Both the position numbers and the translations under genes were made by a program. DNA of 64,000 nucleotides from assembly GCF_047300855.1 (NCBI RefSeq), contig NZ_CP170197.1, forward strand, positions 434,001 to 498,000. Reading direction: 5' to 3'. Shown here in pieces: positions 54,898 to 63,800 of this stretch. The stretch is from Sulfuriferula sp047300855. Its GTDB lineage: Bacteria > Pseudomonadota > Gammaproteobacteria > Burkholderiales > Sulfuriferulaceae. Each line of letters opens with the position of its first letter. The stretch's first letter is position 1. The notes under the pieces were generated by a model. The model did not search any database. It was given only the letters and a program-made list of their open reading frames with translations, and had not been told where the DNA came from.

Positions 54898-57800
54898 CGC
54901 AAGCAGATGCGCTGACGCAAGCAGATGCGCTGACGCAGCTTGCAGACTTGTATGGCATTGCTTCCGAATATTTCGATATATGGGGCAACATCCGTCATAC
55001 CAGCGCGACGACGCAACGCGCCCTGCTCAACGTGATGGGAGTGGAACTGGACGGCGATCTGTCCGTCATCCTGGCCGAGCACGAAGCGCGCCCATGGCGG
55101 CGTCTGCTGCCGCCGGTGCTGGTGGTGCGCACTACTGACGGTGCGCCGGCAGTACCGGTTACGTTTCCGGCTGCGCACGCGGATAAAACCCACCAATGGA
55201 TATTGACGCGCGAAGATGGTGGGCGTGAAGAGGGGAGATTCCAGCCGTCCGGGCTGGAAATAACCGGCGGCAGGCTGATTGATGGTGAGCCGTATCAACG
55301 CGGCCTGTTGCGGCTGCCAGTGTGTCCGCCAGCGGGCTACCATCAGCTGGCGATGCACACGCCGGATGGCATAGAGTCCGGCATGACACTCATTGGGGTG
55401 CCCGCTACCGGTTATCAGCCCCCGGCACTTGCCGCTGGCCGCCGAATTCATGGACCTGCCCTGCAGCTTTACGGCGTACGCTCGCAGCGCAACTGGGGTA
55501 TCGGCGACTTTACCGATTTGCGTCTGATGGTTGAACTGGCCGGCGAGTCCAGCATGGATATTATCGGACTCAATCCGTTGCATGCGCTGTTTCCAGGCAA
55601 CCCCGCCCATATCAGCCCGTACAGTCCTTCCAGCCGCCTGTTCCTGAATATCCTTTACCTCGACGTGGAAGCGGTGGCGGACTTCGCCGGGTGCGAGGAA
55701 GCGCGCGCCATGGTAGCCGATGAAGTGTTTCAGGCACGCCTGCGTGCGCTGCGTTCCGAAGAGTTGGTGGATTATCCGCAAATCGCAGCCATCAAACTCG
55801 CGTTGCTGACGCACCTGTATCGGCATTTCCGCGCACGTCATTTGAAAGGAAATAGCGAACGCGGGCAGCAGTTTCGCGGTTTTCAGGTTGAGGGAGGCGC
55901 AGCCCTGCGGCGCCATGCATTGTTCGAAGCCTTGCAGGCGCATTTTCAGGGACATGACGCCAGCGTATGGGGTTGGCCGGTATGGCCGGAGGCCTATCGC
56001 GACCCTGCCGCGCCGATGGTCACGGCCTTCGCGCAAGACCATGTGGAGGAAATCGAGTATTACGAATACCTGCAATGGCTGGCGGATCAGCAGCTCGATG
56101 CGGCCGGCAAGGCATCGCTGACCTTTGATCTGGGGGTGGGGTTATATGGCGATCTGGCTGTCAGCGTTGATCGCGGCGGCGCAGAAGCCTGGGCGAACCA
56201 GGACTGTTATGCGCTCGGTGCCGGCGTCGGGGCGCCACCCGATGACTTTAATCTGAACGGGCAGGACTGGGGTTTGCCGCCATGGATACCGGGGCGTTTG
56301 CAGGAGACTGCCTATGCGCCATTCATCGCGACGCTGCGCGCCAACATGCGCCACATGGGTGCGTTGCGTATTGACCATGTGATGGGGCTGATGCGGCTGT
56401 TCTGGATCCCGCATGACAGTGGCGAGGGCGCTGTGGCTGGCAGCTACGTGAGCTATCCGTTCGATGACCTGCTGGGCATCCTGATGCTGGAGAGCCAGCG
56501 CAACCAATGCCTGGTCATTGGCGAGGATCTCGGTACCGTGCCGGATAGTTTGCGTGAAAGATTGCAGCAGGCCGGCATTCTTTCTTATCGCGTGCTGTTT
56601 TTTTCGCGCGATGCACAGGGCGGCTTTATGCCGCCCGCCGACTATCCGGCGCAGTCGCTGGTGACGGTGACGACGCACGACCTTCCCACGCTACGCGGCT
56701 ACTGGGATGGGCGCGATATCGACCTGCGCGCGACACTGGGGCTGTTTCCCGATGACAATGTCCGCCAGCAGCAAATCATTGCACGCTCGCATGATCGCGC
56801 CGCCCTGCTGATCGCGCTGGAACGCGAGGGTCTGCTGGAGGAGGGCAGCAGCCTGCATCCCGTGGCGAATCCCGACTTGTCGCTGGAACTGGCGAGCTCG
56901 ATCCATCGCTTTCTCGCCAGAACGCCGGCGCAAGTGATGATGATCCATCTGGACGATATTTTCGGCCAGATGGAACAGGTTAATTTGCCCGGTGCGGGTA
57001 GCGATATGTATCCGAGTTGGCGACGGCGCCTGACCGTCAATCTGGAGGAATGGCGCGACGATCCGCGCGTGAAGCGCATGGTCGAGGCCTTGAACGCCGA
57101 ACGTGCCAAAGCGGGAACCGCGGCGTCGCACCCGTTGGACATGCCTTCCCCCTCTGCACCACGTATTCCGCTATGCACTTATCGTCTGCAATTCAATCGT
57201 GATTTCACCTTTAATCAGGCGCGCGAGATTGTTCCCTACCTGAGCGCGCTGGGTATCTCCCATCTGTATGCCTCGCCGTATCTCAAGGCGCGCCCGGGTA
57301 GCAGCCATGGTTATGACATCATCGATCACAACACGCTGAATCCCGAGATTGGGACGTACGAAGAATTTGAACAGCTTTGCGCGGCTCTTGCAGAACATGG
57401 CATGGGGCAGGTGCTGGATATCGTGCCGAACCATATGGGCGTGCAGGGCGGCGATAACGTGTGGTGGCTGGATGTGCTGGAAAACGGGCAGGCATCGGCA
57501 CATGCAGGTTTCTTCGATATCGACTGGAAGCCGGCCAAGGCCGAATTGCACGGCAAGGTGCTGCTGCCGGTGCTGGCTAACCGCTATGGTGCGGTGCTGG
57601 ACAATGCCGAAATACAACTGCGTTTCGACGCGCGACGCGGCGAGTTCGTCATTTATTATTTCGAGCACCATTTTCCGGTGGATCCCGCGCAATATCCGCA
57701 AATCCTGGCATATCGCATGGATTCCTTGAGCGCACGCCTGGGCCAGGACCATCCCATGCTGATGGAATACCAGAGCCTGATCACGGCGTTCCGCAATCTT

Positions 57801-60050
57801 CCCCCACATGATGAAAGCATACCCGAGCGTCAGGCTGAGCGCAGACGTGACAAGGAAATACACAAGCACCATCTTGCCGGGCTGGTTGAACGATCCTCAG
57901 ATATTGCCTGGTTTCTGGAAGAAAATATCCAGCTATTCAATGGTACGGCAGGCGAGTCGTCCAGTTTCGATCATCTCCATCGCCTGATTGAGGCACAAGC
58001 GTACCGGCTGGCATTCTGGCGCGTGGCCTCGGACGAAATCAATTACCGGCGTTTTTTCGATATCAACGATCTGGCCGGGTTGCGCATGGAGAACGACGAG
58101 GTCTTCGACGCGACCCATCACCTATTGTTACGTCTGGTTCAGGAAGGCAAGCTGGATGGCTTGCGCCTGGATCATCCGGATGGCTTGTACGATCCGGAAG
58201 CCTATTTTTCCAAGCTGGCTGAACAATGCAATCGTGTGGGGCATGCCCCGTATCTGGTGGTGGAAAAAATCCTGGCAGTGCATGAGCGTTTGCGTGCCAG
58301 TTGGCCAGTACATGGCACAACGGGTTACGAATTCACCAACCTCCTCAACGGCCTGTTTGTGGTGACCAGCGCCGCCGAGCGCATGGAGCGCCTGTATAAC
58401 GGCTTCATCGGGGAGCCTGTTCATTTCGGCGATCTGGTCTACCGCTCCAAGAAGCTCATCATGAAAACTGCCCTGTCGGGCGAGTTGAACGTATTGGCCA
58501 ATCTGCTCTCGAAAATCGCCGAGGCCGATCGCCAGACTTGCGATTACACGCTGAATGGATTGCGTTCTGCATTGGCTGAAATAGTCGCCTGCTTTCCCGT
58601 TTATCGAGGTTACATCAGCGCCCGTGAAGTCACCGCAGAAGATCGCCATAACGTCGAGCAGGCGACCGCAGCGGCCAAGCGCAGGAGTGCCGCAGCGGAT
58701 ACCAGCATCTTCGATTTCCTGCGTGACGTGCTCACGCTTGCCGCAGCAGAAGGCAAGGCGCCGGCCTACTACGAGCAGGTACTCGCCTTTGCGATGAAGT
58801 TCCAGCAATTCACCAGCCCGGTCATGGCGAAAGGGCTGGAAGACACCAGTGCCTATATTTATCACCGCTTGCTGTCGCTCAACGAAGTCGGCGGCGATCC
58901 GCGCCAATTCGGCGTGACACGCACCGCCTTCCATCGCGCCAATCTGGTACGTGTAGATCATTGGCCGCATGCCATGCTGGCAACTTCCACACATGACACC
59001 AAACGCAGCGAAGACGTGCGTGCCCGCATCAATGTGCTGTCCGAAATACCGGCGGTCTGGCGTCTGGCGCTGCGCCACTGGAGTCATGCCAATAGCGGCT
59101 TCAAGCGCCTGGTGGATGGAATGCTGGTGCCTACGCCCAATGACGAATATTTCATCTATCAGACCTTGCTGGGTATCTGGCCGCCGGGCGAACCGGATGC
59201 AAATGAAATGGCGAATTTTAATGCCCGCTTGACGGAATATCTGGTCAAGGCAATGCGCGAAGCCAAAGAGCATACCAGCTGGATAAATCCCAATGCGGCA
59301 TATGAAGAAGCGATCGTGGCGTTTGCGAATGCGCTGGTTAATGCGCCACCCGAGAGTGTTTTTCTGATGAATTTCCTGTCTCTGCAGCGGCGTATTGCAT
59401 GGATGGGAATGTTCAATAGTCTGTCGCAGACGCTGATCAAGCTGACCGTGCCGGGTGTGCCGGATGTGTATCAGGGTTGCGAAATATGGGATTTCAGTCT
59501 GGTGGATCCCGACAATCGCCGGCCGGTTGATTTCGGGCGACGGCGAACCATGCTCGATGCACTGCACAGGCTTGCTGCACGGACCCCGCAGCAACGGAGT
59601 GCCGGAGTAAGGGCGCTGTGCGACACGCTGGAGGACGGCCGCGCCAAATTGCTGGTCATCAGCACCGCGTTGGCGCTGCGGACGCGCTGGCCGGAGGTGT
59701 TTCAGCAAGGAAAATATTTGCCGCTAGCCGTCAGGGGCGAACATGCCGGCCATGTGTGTGCCTATGCGCGTATAGACGAGGGACGCGCAGTCATTACGCT
59801 GGCGCCACGCTTTTTCGTGCGGCTTCTGGGTGAAGCCGGGATGATGCCGCTGGGAGAAAAAATCTGGGGGGATACGACCGTGGATATACCCTTTCATCGG
59901 CCTGATAAGCAGTACACATGCGCCTTCACGGGGAAAATCCTCGGGCTCCATCAGCGTGGCTCCGGATGGGCCTTGTCCGTGGCGCAAGTGCTCACAGAGT
60001 TTCCGGTCGGGCTGGTCGTCGTGGAAAATGTTCAAGCCGGTCAGGCGTGA
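54894..60050 (+). CDS. 4-alpha-glucanotransferase-maltooligosyltrehalose synthase fusion (MalQ::TreY)
   Basis: A 1718-residue protein, the largest in the window. Residues 1-745 are MalQ (GH77): YGVRSQRNWGIGDF near 194, LRIDHVMGLMRLFWIP (nucleophile near 492), VIGEDLGTVPDS (Glu near 544) and TTHDLPTLRGYW (Asp near 596). From residue 757 comes TreY (GH13_26): IPLCTYRLQFNRDFTFNQA, YASPYLKARPGSSHGYD, DGLRLDHPDGLYDPEAYF (near 1090), LVVEKIL near 1122 and STHDTKRSEDVRARI near 1365. A linker of only about a dozen residues rich in Pro/Ser joins them. MalQ rearranges glucan chains and TreY isomerises their reducing end to trehalose. The N-terminus carries a duplicated TQADAL. Confidence 0.94.
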   Translation: MTQADALTQADALTQLADLYGIASEYFDIWGNIRHTSATTQRALLNVMGVELDGDLSVILAEHEARPWRRLLPPVLVVRTTDGAPAVPVTFPAAHADKTHQWILTREDGGREEGRFQPSGLEITGGRLIDGEPYQRGLLRLPVCPPAGYHQLAMHTPDGIESGMTLIGVPATGYQPPALAAGRRIHGPALQLYGVRSQRNWGIGDFTDLRLMVELAGESSMDIIGLNPLHALFPGNPAHISPYSPSSRLFLNILYLDVEAVADFAGCEEARAMVADEVFQARLRALRSEELVDYPQIAAIKLALLTHLYRHFRARHLKGNSERGQQFRGFQVEGGAALRRHALFEALQAHFQGHDASVWGWPVWPEAYRDPAAPMVTAFAQDHVEEIEYYEYLQWLADQQLDAAGKASLTFDLGVGLYGDLAVSVDRGGAEAWANQDCYALGAGVGAPPDDFNLNGQDWGLPPWIPGRLQETAYAPFIATLRANMRHMGALRIDHVMGLMRLFWIPHDSGEGAVAGSYVSYPFDDLLGILMLESQRNQCLVIGEDLGTVPDSLRERLQQAGILSYRVLFFSRDAQGGFMPPADYPAQSLVTVTTHDLPTLRGYWDGRDIDLRATLGLFPDDNVRQQQIIARSHDRAALLIALEREGLLEEGSSLHPVANPDLSLELASSIHRFLARTPAQVMMIHLDDIFGQMEQVNLPGAGSDMYPSWRRRLTVNLEEWRDDPRVKRMVEALNAERAKAGTAASHPLDMPSPSAPRIPLCTYRLQFNRDFTFNQAREIVPYLSALGISHLYASPYLKARPGSSHGYDIIDHNTLNPEIGTYEEFEQLCAALAEHGMGQVLDIVPNHMGVQGGDNVWWLDVLENGQASAHAGFFDIDWKPAKAELHGKVLLPVLANRYGAVLDNAEIQLRFDARRGEFVIYYFEHHFPVDPAQYPQILAYRMDSLSARLGQDHPMLMEYQSLITAFRNLPPHDESIPERQAERRRDKEIHKHHLAGLVERSSDIAWFLEENIQLFNGTAGESSSFDHLHRLIEAQAYRLAFWRVASDEINYRRFFDINDLAGLRMENDEVFDATHHLLLRLVQEGKLDGLRLDHPDGLYDPEAYFSKLAEQCNRVGHAPYLVVEKILAVHERLRASWPVHGTTGYEFTNLLNGLFVVTSAAERMERLYNGFIGEPVHFGDLVYRSKKLIMKTALSGELNVLANLLSKIAEADRQTCDYTLNGLRSALAEIVACFPVYRGYISAREVTAEDRHNVEQATAAAKRRSAAADTSIFDFLRDVLTLAAAEGKAPAYYEQVLAFAMKFQQFTSPVMAKGLEDTSAYIYHRLLSLNEVGGDPRQFGVTRTAFHRANLVRVDHWPHAMLATSTHDTKRSEDVRARINVLSEIPAVWRLALRHWSHANSGFKRLVDGMLVPTPNDEYFIYQTLLGIWPPGEPDANEMANFNARLTEYLVKAMREAKEHTSWINPNAAYEEAIVAFANALVNAPPESVFLMNFLSLQRRIAWMGMFNSLSQTLIKLTVPGVPDVYQGCEIWDFSLVDPDNRRPVDFGRRRTMLDALHRLAARTPQQRSAGVRALCDTLEDGRAKLLVISTALALRTRWPEVFQQGKYLPLAVRGEHAGHVCAYARIDEGRAVITLAPRFFVRLLGEAGMMPLGEKIWGDTTVDIPFHRPDKQYTCAFTGKILGLHQRGSGWALSVAQVLTEFPVGLVVVENVQAGQA
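54897..54938 (+). repeat. 18-base tandem duplication at the start of malQ::treY
   Basis: ACGCAAGCAGATGCGCTG occurs twice in a row (54897-54914, 54915-54932), followed by ACGCAG of a partial third unit. It keeps the frame and repeats the residues TQADAL. Confidence 0.9.
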
Positions 60051-60080
60051 GGGTGTTTCCGCTGGCTGTTTGAACAGGTT

Positions 60081-62333
60081 TCAGGCTGCGTTATTTTGCA
60101 GCTTGTGAATCAGTTTCTCGACCGCCCGCTCAGTCAGTGGCGCGGCCTGGACGACGTGTGCTTCCTTGGCGCGCAAGCGGGCAGCCAGGCGCGACAAGGC
60201 AATCGTGAGGGCATCCATCCCCTCGTTATTGGTAAACAGATAAATCCCGCGCATCGAGCTTACCCAGGACAGTCGCGCCACGCGTATGCTGCCGTCGTCA
60301 TTGTAAAACTCCAGCCAGTCGCCTTTTTTAAGGCTGCGTGCAAGATCGGTATATTCATCATCGATCATGTCGTCGGCGGCATCGAGATCAAAGCGCTCGG
60401 CAGCGGCCGGCGCTGGCGCGTCAGTTGCGCCGGCTGCGGCAATATTTGCGTCCTCACTCACCGTGACTGCGGGTACGTGCAATTCGCCTGCGTGCAATTC
60501 CTGCTGTAGCTGCAAACCTGCCTTGACCGCAGAGGCATGGCAAGTCACCAGCCGCGAGAACACGATTTCACGCTCTTTGGGGTCTAACTGGATGCTGTTC
60601 ATGCCTTCACGCAGATGTTTGAGCAGGTCGGGCAGCATGACAACGAGCGATAAACGGTCTTCGGTATTGCGCTTGGGCGTAACGCTCCATACCAGGTCTT
60701 GCATGGTTTTCAGGTTGGTTTGCCAGGCCTGGCTCTGTTCTCCCTGATCCGTGAAGGTATGGCTCAGTACCTGTTGCCATGGGCCATCCAGAAATTCGCG
60801 GATAGCATCGGGCAGCTGCACGCCCTCTGACGCGCGTCGAATTTCGTCGGCAACGACGACTTTGGCAATTTCGGCCCGTTCCGCGGCCTCCATGTTTTGT
60901 GCGGATTGTTCGATAGCCGACTCGGTCTGAGACTGATGAGCCGCCAAAAAATCCAGCAAGTCGTCGAGCAAAGTGGCGAAGATTTCTACGTCTTCGGAGA
61001 AATCGGCCAGGATGGATTGCACAATGCTGTCGAGTTTATCGAATAGGCGGGTGTTGTACTCGCCGGTTTCGTGCCAACCGATAGAGGCAGCGGCAATCTC
61101 ATCCAGCAGGCGGCGTGCAGGGTGCGATTTTTTCGAGAAAAACTGTTTGTCCAGCATTGCTACCTTCAATACCGGGATTTGCAGGCGGCCAATCAGCGCC
61201 TTGAGCTTGTCCGGTATGGTGCGGTCATCGAAGATATAGTCAAACAGCATGGCAACGATATCGATGGTGAATGCATCCACCTGGCTGTTCATGTTGACCA
61301 GCCCGGCTGTGCGGATATCGCGCAGAATATTGACCGAGCCGGATTGTAACAAGCCGGTATCGAAGCCCGACACGGTGCTGACGGGTGCGCTACCCACCAC
61401 GCCATGTTGCAGCTGGGTGAGCGAATTGATCAGATTGGCTACCGATGCGGGCGAAGCAGTTGTCGCGGTGCCCTGGGGAAGCGAGATGCCGCCTGATCCG
61501 GACGCAGCCGCTTTTCCGATCAGCTGCTGCAGCAGCAGGGCGAATGTATCTTGCTGGTCTGCGCTCTCAGGTTCGACCGCGTCAGTTTTGGCTGAAGTAT
61601 GACGCGGGCGGTTTTTATGCTCGGCCAGGCCGACGCGAATCGATGGCAGGATATCCTTGCTGACCAGAAACTGGTTCAGGCGCTGATATATTTTTGGCAG
61701 GTCGCTCGCGATTCTTTGCCCAAATTGTTGCAGCAGTACCAGCTTGATTTGAGAACTCACTTCGAGTTGTTCGCAGGCTGCAAGAAACGCCAGGCAAATG
61801 GCTTTGGCGCCCAGAGGATTGCGTTCATCCCTGGCTTGCGGATCCTGCAACAGGGCAGAAACGCGTTGATCCAGTGCTGCCAGTTCTTCTACGGAATCAA
61901 ACCGCAAACGGGCGGCTGCTTTGCTAAGTGCCAGCGACTGCTCGAAATCTTCCTCATCCACCAGCGCCAGTTCCATGCTCAACATGCCGGGTTTGGCCTC
62001 TTTGCCGCTTGATCCGGTGGCTCTGGTACGACTATCGAAAGATTCAATGAAATGCTTGCGCAGGGCAAGCGTCAGCGCATCGCCGCGGTTATGCACAATA
62101 CCCTGGGCAGCATAGTAGAGGTTGCGGGTTTCCAGCGTAGGGGACTGATCGGCGTTGGCCAGCAAGCTATCTTCCACTTGTGTGTTTTTCCCCTGCCAGG
62201 CGTGGCAGATGGCTTCAATGGCCTGATCGCGACATGCATGCAGTAGCTCAAGCGCCTCCGCGGCCGTCAGCGTTCTGCGCGACCGGTCAAACTGATTGAT
62301 ATTTACTACATTGCGTTGCAGCGTGTCCGTCAT
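60081..62333 (-). CDS. DUF1631 family protein
   Basis: A 750-residue soluble, mostly helical protein of the DUF1631 family common in Betaproteobacteria and Pseudomonas. A recognisable feature is LPKIYQRLNQFLVSKDILPSIR and the C-terminal block (about 660-740) KGDWLEFYNDDGSIRVARLSWVS, a PilZ-like small beta domain that might bind RNA or c-di-GMP, though the RxxxR/DxSxxG signature of PilZ is not evident. Cytoplasmic; no membrane helices. Converges on malQ::treY with a 30-base gap. Function unknown. Confidence 0.8.
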   Translation of the reverse strand: MTDTLQRNVVNINQFDRSRRTLTAAEALELLHACRDQAIEAICHAWQGKNTQVEDSLLANADQSPTLETRNLYYAAQGIVHNRGDALTLALRKHFIESFDSRTRATGSSGKEAKPGMLSMELALVDEEDFEQSLALSKAAARLRFDSVEELAALDQRVSALLQDPQARDERNPLGAKAICLAFLAACEQLEVSSQIKLVLLQQFGQRIASDLPKIYQRLNQFLVSKDILPSIRVGLAEHKNRPRHTSAKTDAVEPESADQQDTFALLLQQLIGKAAASGSGGISLPQGTATTASPASVANLINSLTQLQHGVVGSAPVSTVSGFDTGLLQSGSVNILRDIRTAGLVNMNSQVDAFTIDIVAMLFDYIFDDRTIPDKLKALIGRLQIPVLKVAMLDKQFFSKKSHPARRLLDEIAAASIGWHETGEYNTRLFDKLDSIVQSILADFSEDVEIFATLLDDLLDFLAAHQSQTESAIEQSAQNMEAAERAEIAKVVVADEIRRASEGVQLPDAIREFLDGPWQQVLSHTFTDQGEQSQAWQTNLKTMQDLVWSVTPKRNTEDRLSLVVMLPDLLKHLREGMNSIQLDPKEREIVFSRLVTCHASAVKAGLQLQQELHAGELHVPAVTVSEDANIAAAGATDAPAPAAAERFDLDAADDMIDDEYTDLARSLKKGDWLEFYNDDGSIRVARLSWVSSMRGIYLFTNNEGMDALTIALSRLAARLRAKEAHVVQAAPLTERAVEKLIHKLQNNAA

Positions 62334-62617
62334 GACATATGTCCTTCAGGCTGAGCGGCAGGCGCAAACGGGGACATCACCAAAATAGGCGATGCAATGC
62401 TGAATGGCGGGAACATTAACCCCGCATTTGGCAACCCCGCTGTCATAGCGCCTGAGCCCCTTAGACCGGAAATTTTGCGTCTCCGCCTTTCAGCGGATTT
62501 GCCCTGACAAATGCTATGGTACGCCGTGAGGCGGAATGCATCTGTAACGGGAATGAAGGTGTTCATACCCGTCGCAAGGTATTACGGCGGCAGTTTTTGG
62601 AACTTTAGGGAAATTCT
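62334..62617. other. Gap upstream of the DUF1631 gene
   Basis: No convincing gene; a small hairpin (TCCGCC / GGCGGA, around 62480-62500) is the only visible structure. It should contain the DUF1631 promoter. Confidence 0.35.
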
Positions 62618-62691
62618 TGGAGCGGGCGATGGGAATCGAACCCACGGCTCTAGCTTGGGAAGCTAGGGTATTACCATTATACGACGCCCGC
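62618..62691 (-). tRNA. tRNA-Gly (CCC)
   Basis: A 74-base cloverleaf read on the minus strand: acceptor GCGGGCG/CGCCCGC, D-stem region, anticodon arm CTAGC-TTCCCAA-GCTAG giving anticodon CCC, T-loop GGTTCGATTCC, and encoded CCA. A weak promoter (TTCAAA, 17 bases, TATGAT) could start within the thiS leader on the other strand. Confidence 0.95.
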
Positions 62692-62741
62692 TATGGTAAA
62701 ATGGAAAACGCATCATACTTGAATTGTAAGGGTATTTGAAG

Positions 62742-62945
62742 TTGATCGAACTCACTATTAATGGCGCCGCCCAGCAATTTCCGCAGCCGCTCAATGTAGC
62801 CCAGCTGATTGTCAATCTGGAATTGACCGGTAAACGCATTGCCATCGAACGCAACGGCGAGATTGTGCCGCGTAGCCAGTTCGACACGGTGGCGCTGGCA
62901 TCAGGTGACCAGCTGGAAATCGTGGTCGCGGTCGGCGGCGGTTAG
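62742..62945 (+). CDS. thiS: Sulfur carrier protein ThiS
   Basis: A 67-residue ubiquitin-like protein ending in VAVGGG, whose last Gly-Gly is thiocarboxylated to donate sulfur to the thiazole ring of thiamine. The N-terminus IELTINGAAQQFPQPLNVAQL is typical. I choose TTG 62742, spaced about 9 bases from AAGGGT; the TTG at 62736 is the alternative. Immediately precedes thiG. Confidence 0.9.
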   Translation: MIELTINGAAQQFPQPLNVAQLIVNLELTGKRIAIERNGEIVPRSQFDTVALASGDQLEIVVAVGGG

Positions 62946-63014
62946 CCTGCCATCTTCGTGTCTGGCCTGGGCCAGACGCATCCTGAACTCTACTTTCGAG
63001 ATTCCGAGAATCGT

Positions 63015-63797
63015 ATGGATACTTTAACTATCGCAGGTCGCGATTATTCATCCCGCCTGCTGGTCGGCACCGGTAAATACAAGGATTTCGATGAAACACG
63101 CCGGGCTGTGGAAGCCAGCGGCGCCGAGATTGTTACCGTGACCATCCGTCGCACCAACCTCGGCCAGGACCCCAGCCAGCCTAATCTGCTGGATGCGCTA
63201 CCGCCGTCGAAATATACCTATCTGCCCAACACCGCCGGCTGTTACACGGCCGATGAGGCTGTACGCACGCTGCGTCTGGCGCGCGAACTGCTGGATGGCC
63301 ATGATCTGGTCAAGCTGGAAGTGCTGGGCGATCCGAAATCGCTCTATCCCAACGTGGTGGAGACCATCCGGGCCGCCGAAATCCTCATCAAGGAAGGCTT
63401 CAAGATCATGGTGTATACCTCCGACGATCCCATCATCGCCAAACAGCTGGAACAGATGGGCTGTGTGGCGGTGATGCCGCTGGCGTCCCTGATCGGCTCG
63501 GGCATGGGCATCCTCAACCCGTGGAATCTGCAAATCATCATTAACGAAGCCAGCGTGCCGGTGATCGTGGACGCGGGCGTGGGTACTGCGTCGGACGCGG
63601 CCATTGCGATGGAACTGGGTTGTGCCGGGGTGCTGATGAACACCGCCATCGCCGGGGCGCAAGACCCGGTGCTGATGGCCTCTGCCATGAACAAGGCGGT
63701 GCAGGCCGGGCGCGAGGCGTACCTGGCCGGGCGCATGCCGAAAAAAATCTACACCGCCAGCCCGTCCTCGCCCACTAGCGGCGTGATCGGTTCCTGA
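63015..63797 (+). CDS. thiG: Thiazole synthase ThiG
   Basis: A 260-residue TIM-barrel enzyme. Motifs: SSRLLVGTGKYKD, EIVTVTIRRTNLGQ, LPNTAGCYTADEAVRTLRLARE, KLEVLGDPKSLYPN (catalytic Lys of the Schiff base in VKLEVLGD), VMPLASLIGSGMGI and VDAGVGTASDAAIAMELG. It forms the thiazole phosphate of thiamine from DXP and ThiS-thiocarboxylate. Start at ATG 63015; 19 more codons are open upstream but add nothing conserved. Confidence 0.97.
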   Translation: MDTLTIAGRDYSSRLLVGTGKYKDFDETRRAVEASGAEIVTVTIRRTNLGQDPSQPNLLDALPPSKYTYLPNTAGCYTADEAVRTLRLARELLDGHDLVKLEVLGDPKSLYPNVVETIRAAEILIKEGFKIMVYTSDDPIIAKQLEQMGCVAVMPLASLIGSGMGILNPWNLQIIINEASVPVIVDAGVGTASDAAIAMELGCAGVLMNTAIAGAQDPVLMASAMNKAVQAGREAYLAGRMPKKIYTASPSSPTSGVIGS

Positions 63798-63800
63798 ACC

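Noticed and set aside
58128..59708. 526-codon minus-strand open frame opposite TreY
   Set aside because: Shadow of the TreY coding sequence, rich in His, Arg and Gln as expected for the reverse frame.
62701..62741. TPP riboswitch upstream of thiS
   Set aside because: Only about 50 bases separate tRNA-Gly and thiS and no THI-box sequence is present.
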